Of a stretch of 64,000 bases of DNA, positions 63,681-64,000 are shown piece by piece. The notes beneath the pieces are model-generated. The model did no database searches, had not been told where the DNA came from, and saw only the letters and a program-made list of their open reading frames with translations. How positions within the stretch are numbered: position 1 is the stretch's first letter; every line of letters starts with the position of its first letter. This DNA is from Dietzia sp. B32 (GTDB lineage Bacteria > Actinomycetota > Actinomycetes > Mycobacteriales > Mycobacteriaceae), in the NCBI RefSeq assembly GCF_024732245.1, contig NZ_CP093845.1, positions 2,294,001 through 2,358,000 on the forward strand, given 5' to 3'. The translations under genes and the position numbers were made by a program.

Positions 63681-64000
63681 GACCCGATCCACGATTCCGC
63701 GGCCATCGTGACCGCGGTGCTGCGTTCCGCCCCCGCGGACACCGCCCGGCTGCGGGAGCGGCTGGCCCGCGACGCCGAGCGCGAGGGCCTGGTCGACGTG
63801 GCGTACCGGACCGTCGACTCACCGATCGGCGGACTGCTGTTGGCCTCCACCCCGGTCGGGCTGGTGTACGTGGCGTTCGAGGTCGAGGACCCGGGCGCGG
63901 TCCTCGAGATGCTGGCCGGCCGGGTCGGCCCCCGGGTCCTCGCCGCCCCGCCGGAATCGCCGGTGCTCGACGAGGCCGCCACCCAGATCGACCAGTACCT
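63675..64000 (+). CDS. Methylated-DNA--protein-cysteine methyltransferase, N-terminal part (cut by the window)
   Basis: About 108 residues are visible. The segment YRTVDSPIGGLLLASTPVGLVYVAFEVEDP is the N-terminal domain of Ogt/Ada-C alkyltransferases; the Cys active site (PCHR) would lie past the right edge. The first ~40 residues (VTAVLRSAPADTARLRERLARDAEREG) are longer than usual. Repairs O6-alkylguanine. Translation may depend on reinitiation from the mini-ORFs upstream. Confidence 0.8.
   Translation, partial: MTDPIHDSAAIVTAVLRSAPADTARLRERLARDAEREGLVDVAYRTVDSPIGGLLLASTPVGLVYVAFEVEDPGAVLEMLAGRVGPRVLAAPPESPVLDEAATQIDQY

Overview
The window is about 70% GC DNA from an actinobacterium of the order Mycobacteriales. 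The basis is the conserved growth and division cluster ppiA / rhomboid / PH-domain protein / crgA / pabA(trpG) / pknB / pknA / pbpA / rodA / pstP / fhaB / fhaA, which in Mycobacterium and relatives lies a few kilobases from the chromosomal origin. A Dietzia- or Gordonia-like host is my guess; the sequence alone does not settle the genus. I saw no insertion sequence, phage, CRISPR array or integrase. Most long antisense reading frames are high-GC shadows of real genes.

Layout. 1-4.5 kb: left-edge Abhydrolase_9-type membrane hydrolase (cut by the window), an SDR, TrpB2, an ElaA-like acetyltransferase and a single-pass membrane protein. 4.5-17.5 kb: the conserved cluster. The run fhaA-fhaB-pstP-rodA-pbpA-pknA-pknB is one leftward operon with mostly 4-base overlaps, coupling Ser/Thr phosphosignalling to septal and lateral peptidoglycan synthesis. 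The 345 bp between the PH-domain gene and crgA contain several DnaA-box-like 9-mers and a 35-bp perfect palindrome. 17.8-29.1 kb: a TetR gene, then an eight-gene rightward locus for a secreted or surface polysaccharide. It encodes two GT2 proteins (one with two GT2 domains), a polysaccharide deacetylase, a FemAB/BioF2-like acyltransferase, a GH16 lipoprotein, a Wzx-type flippase fused to an aminoglycoside-phosphotransferase-like kinase, a large multi-pass protein and a small membrane protein. Nearly every junction overlaps.

29.1-44.2 kb: tRNA-Leu(CAG) with a strong terminator; pntAB transhydrogenase; an aldehyde dehydrogenase facing a GlnR-boxed amt gene; a 5'-truncated FAD oxidoreductase; a ferritin-like hypothetical; an acyl-CoA dehydrogenase; an F420/LLM oxidoreductase; small secreted and membrane proteins; an MFS exporter; a zinc-ribbon protein; an epoxide-hydrolase-like enzyme and an SRPBCC protein. 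44.2-54.8 kb: large catalase katE, a TetR divergent from a phosphotransferase plus a lipocalin-like gene, an AI-2E-family transporter, another SRPBCC protein, an alpha/beta hydrolase, an acidic secreted protein, a lone maltokinase-cap-like protein, and YceI behind a near-consensus promoter.

54.9-61.0 kb: a leftward FMO-TetR-hydrolase operon divergent from two coupled SDR genes, with an 18-bp palindrome between them. This reads as a small regulated pathway (alcohol to ketone, oxygenation, ester cleavage). 61.1-64 kb: thiamine-binding-like protein, small membrane protein, secreted lipase, an ECF-like sigma factor and the start of an ogt-like gene. The last two genes are joined by three tandem 17-bp units that form a chain of overlapping six-codon mini-ORFs.
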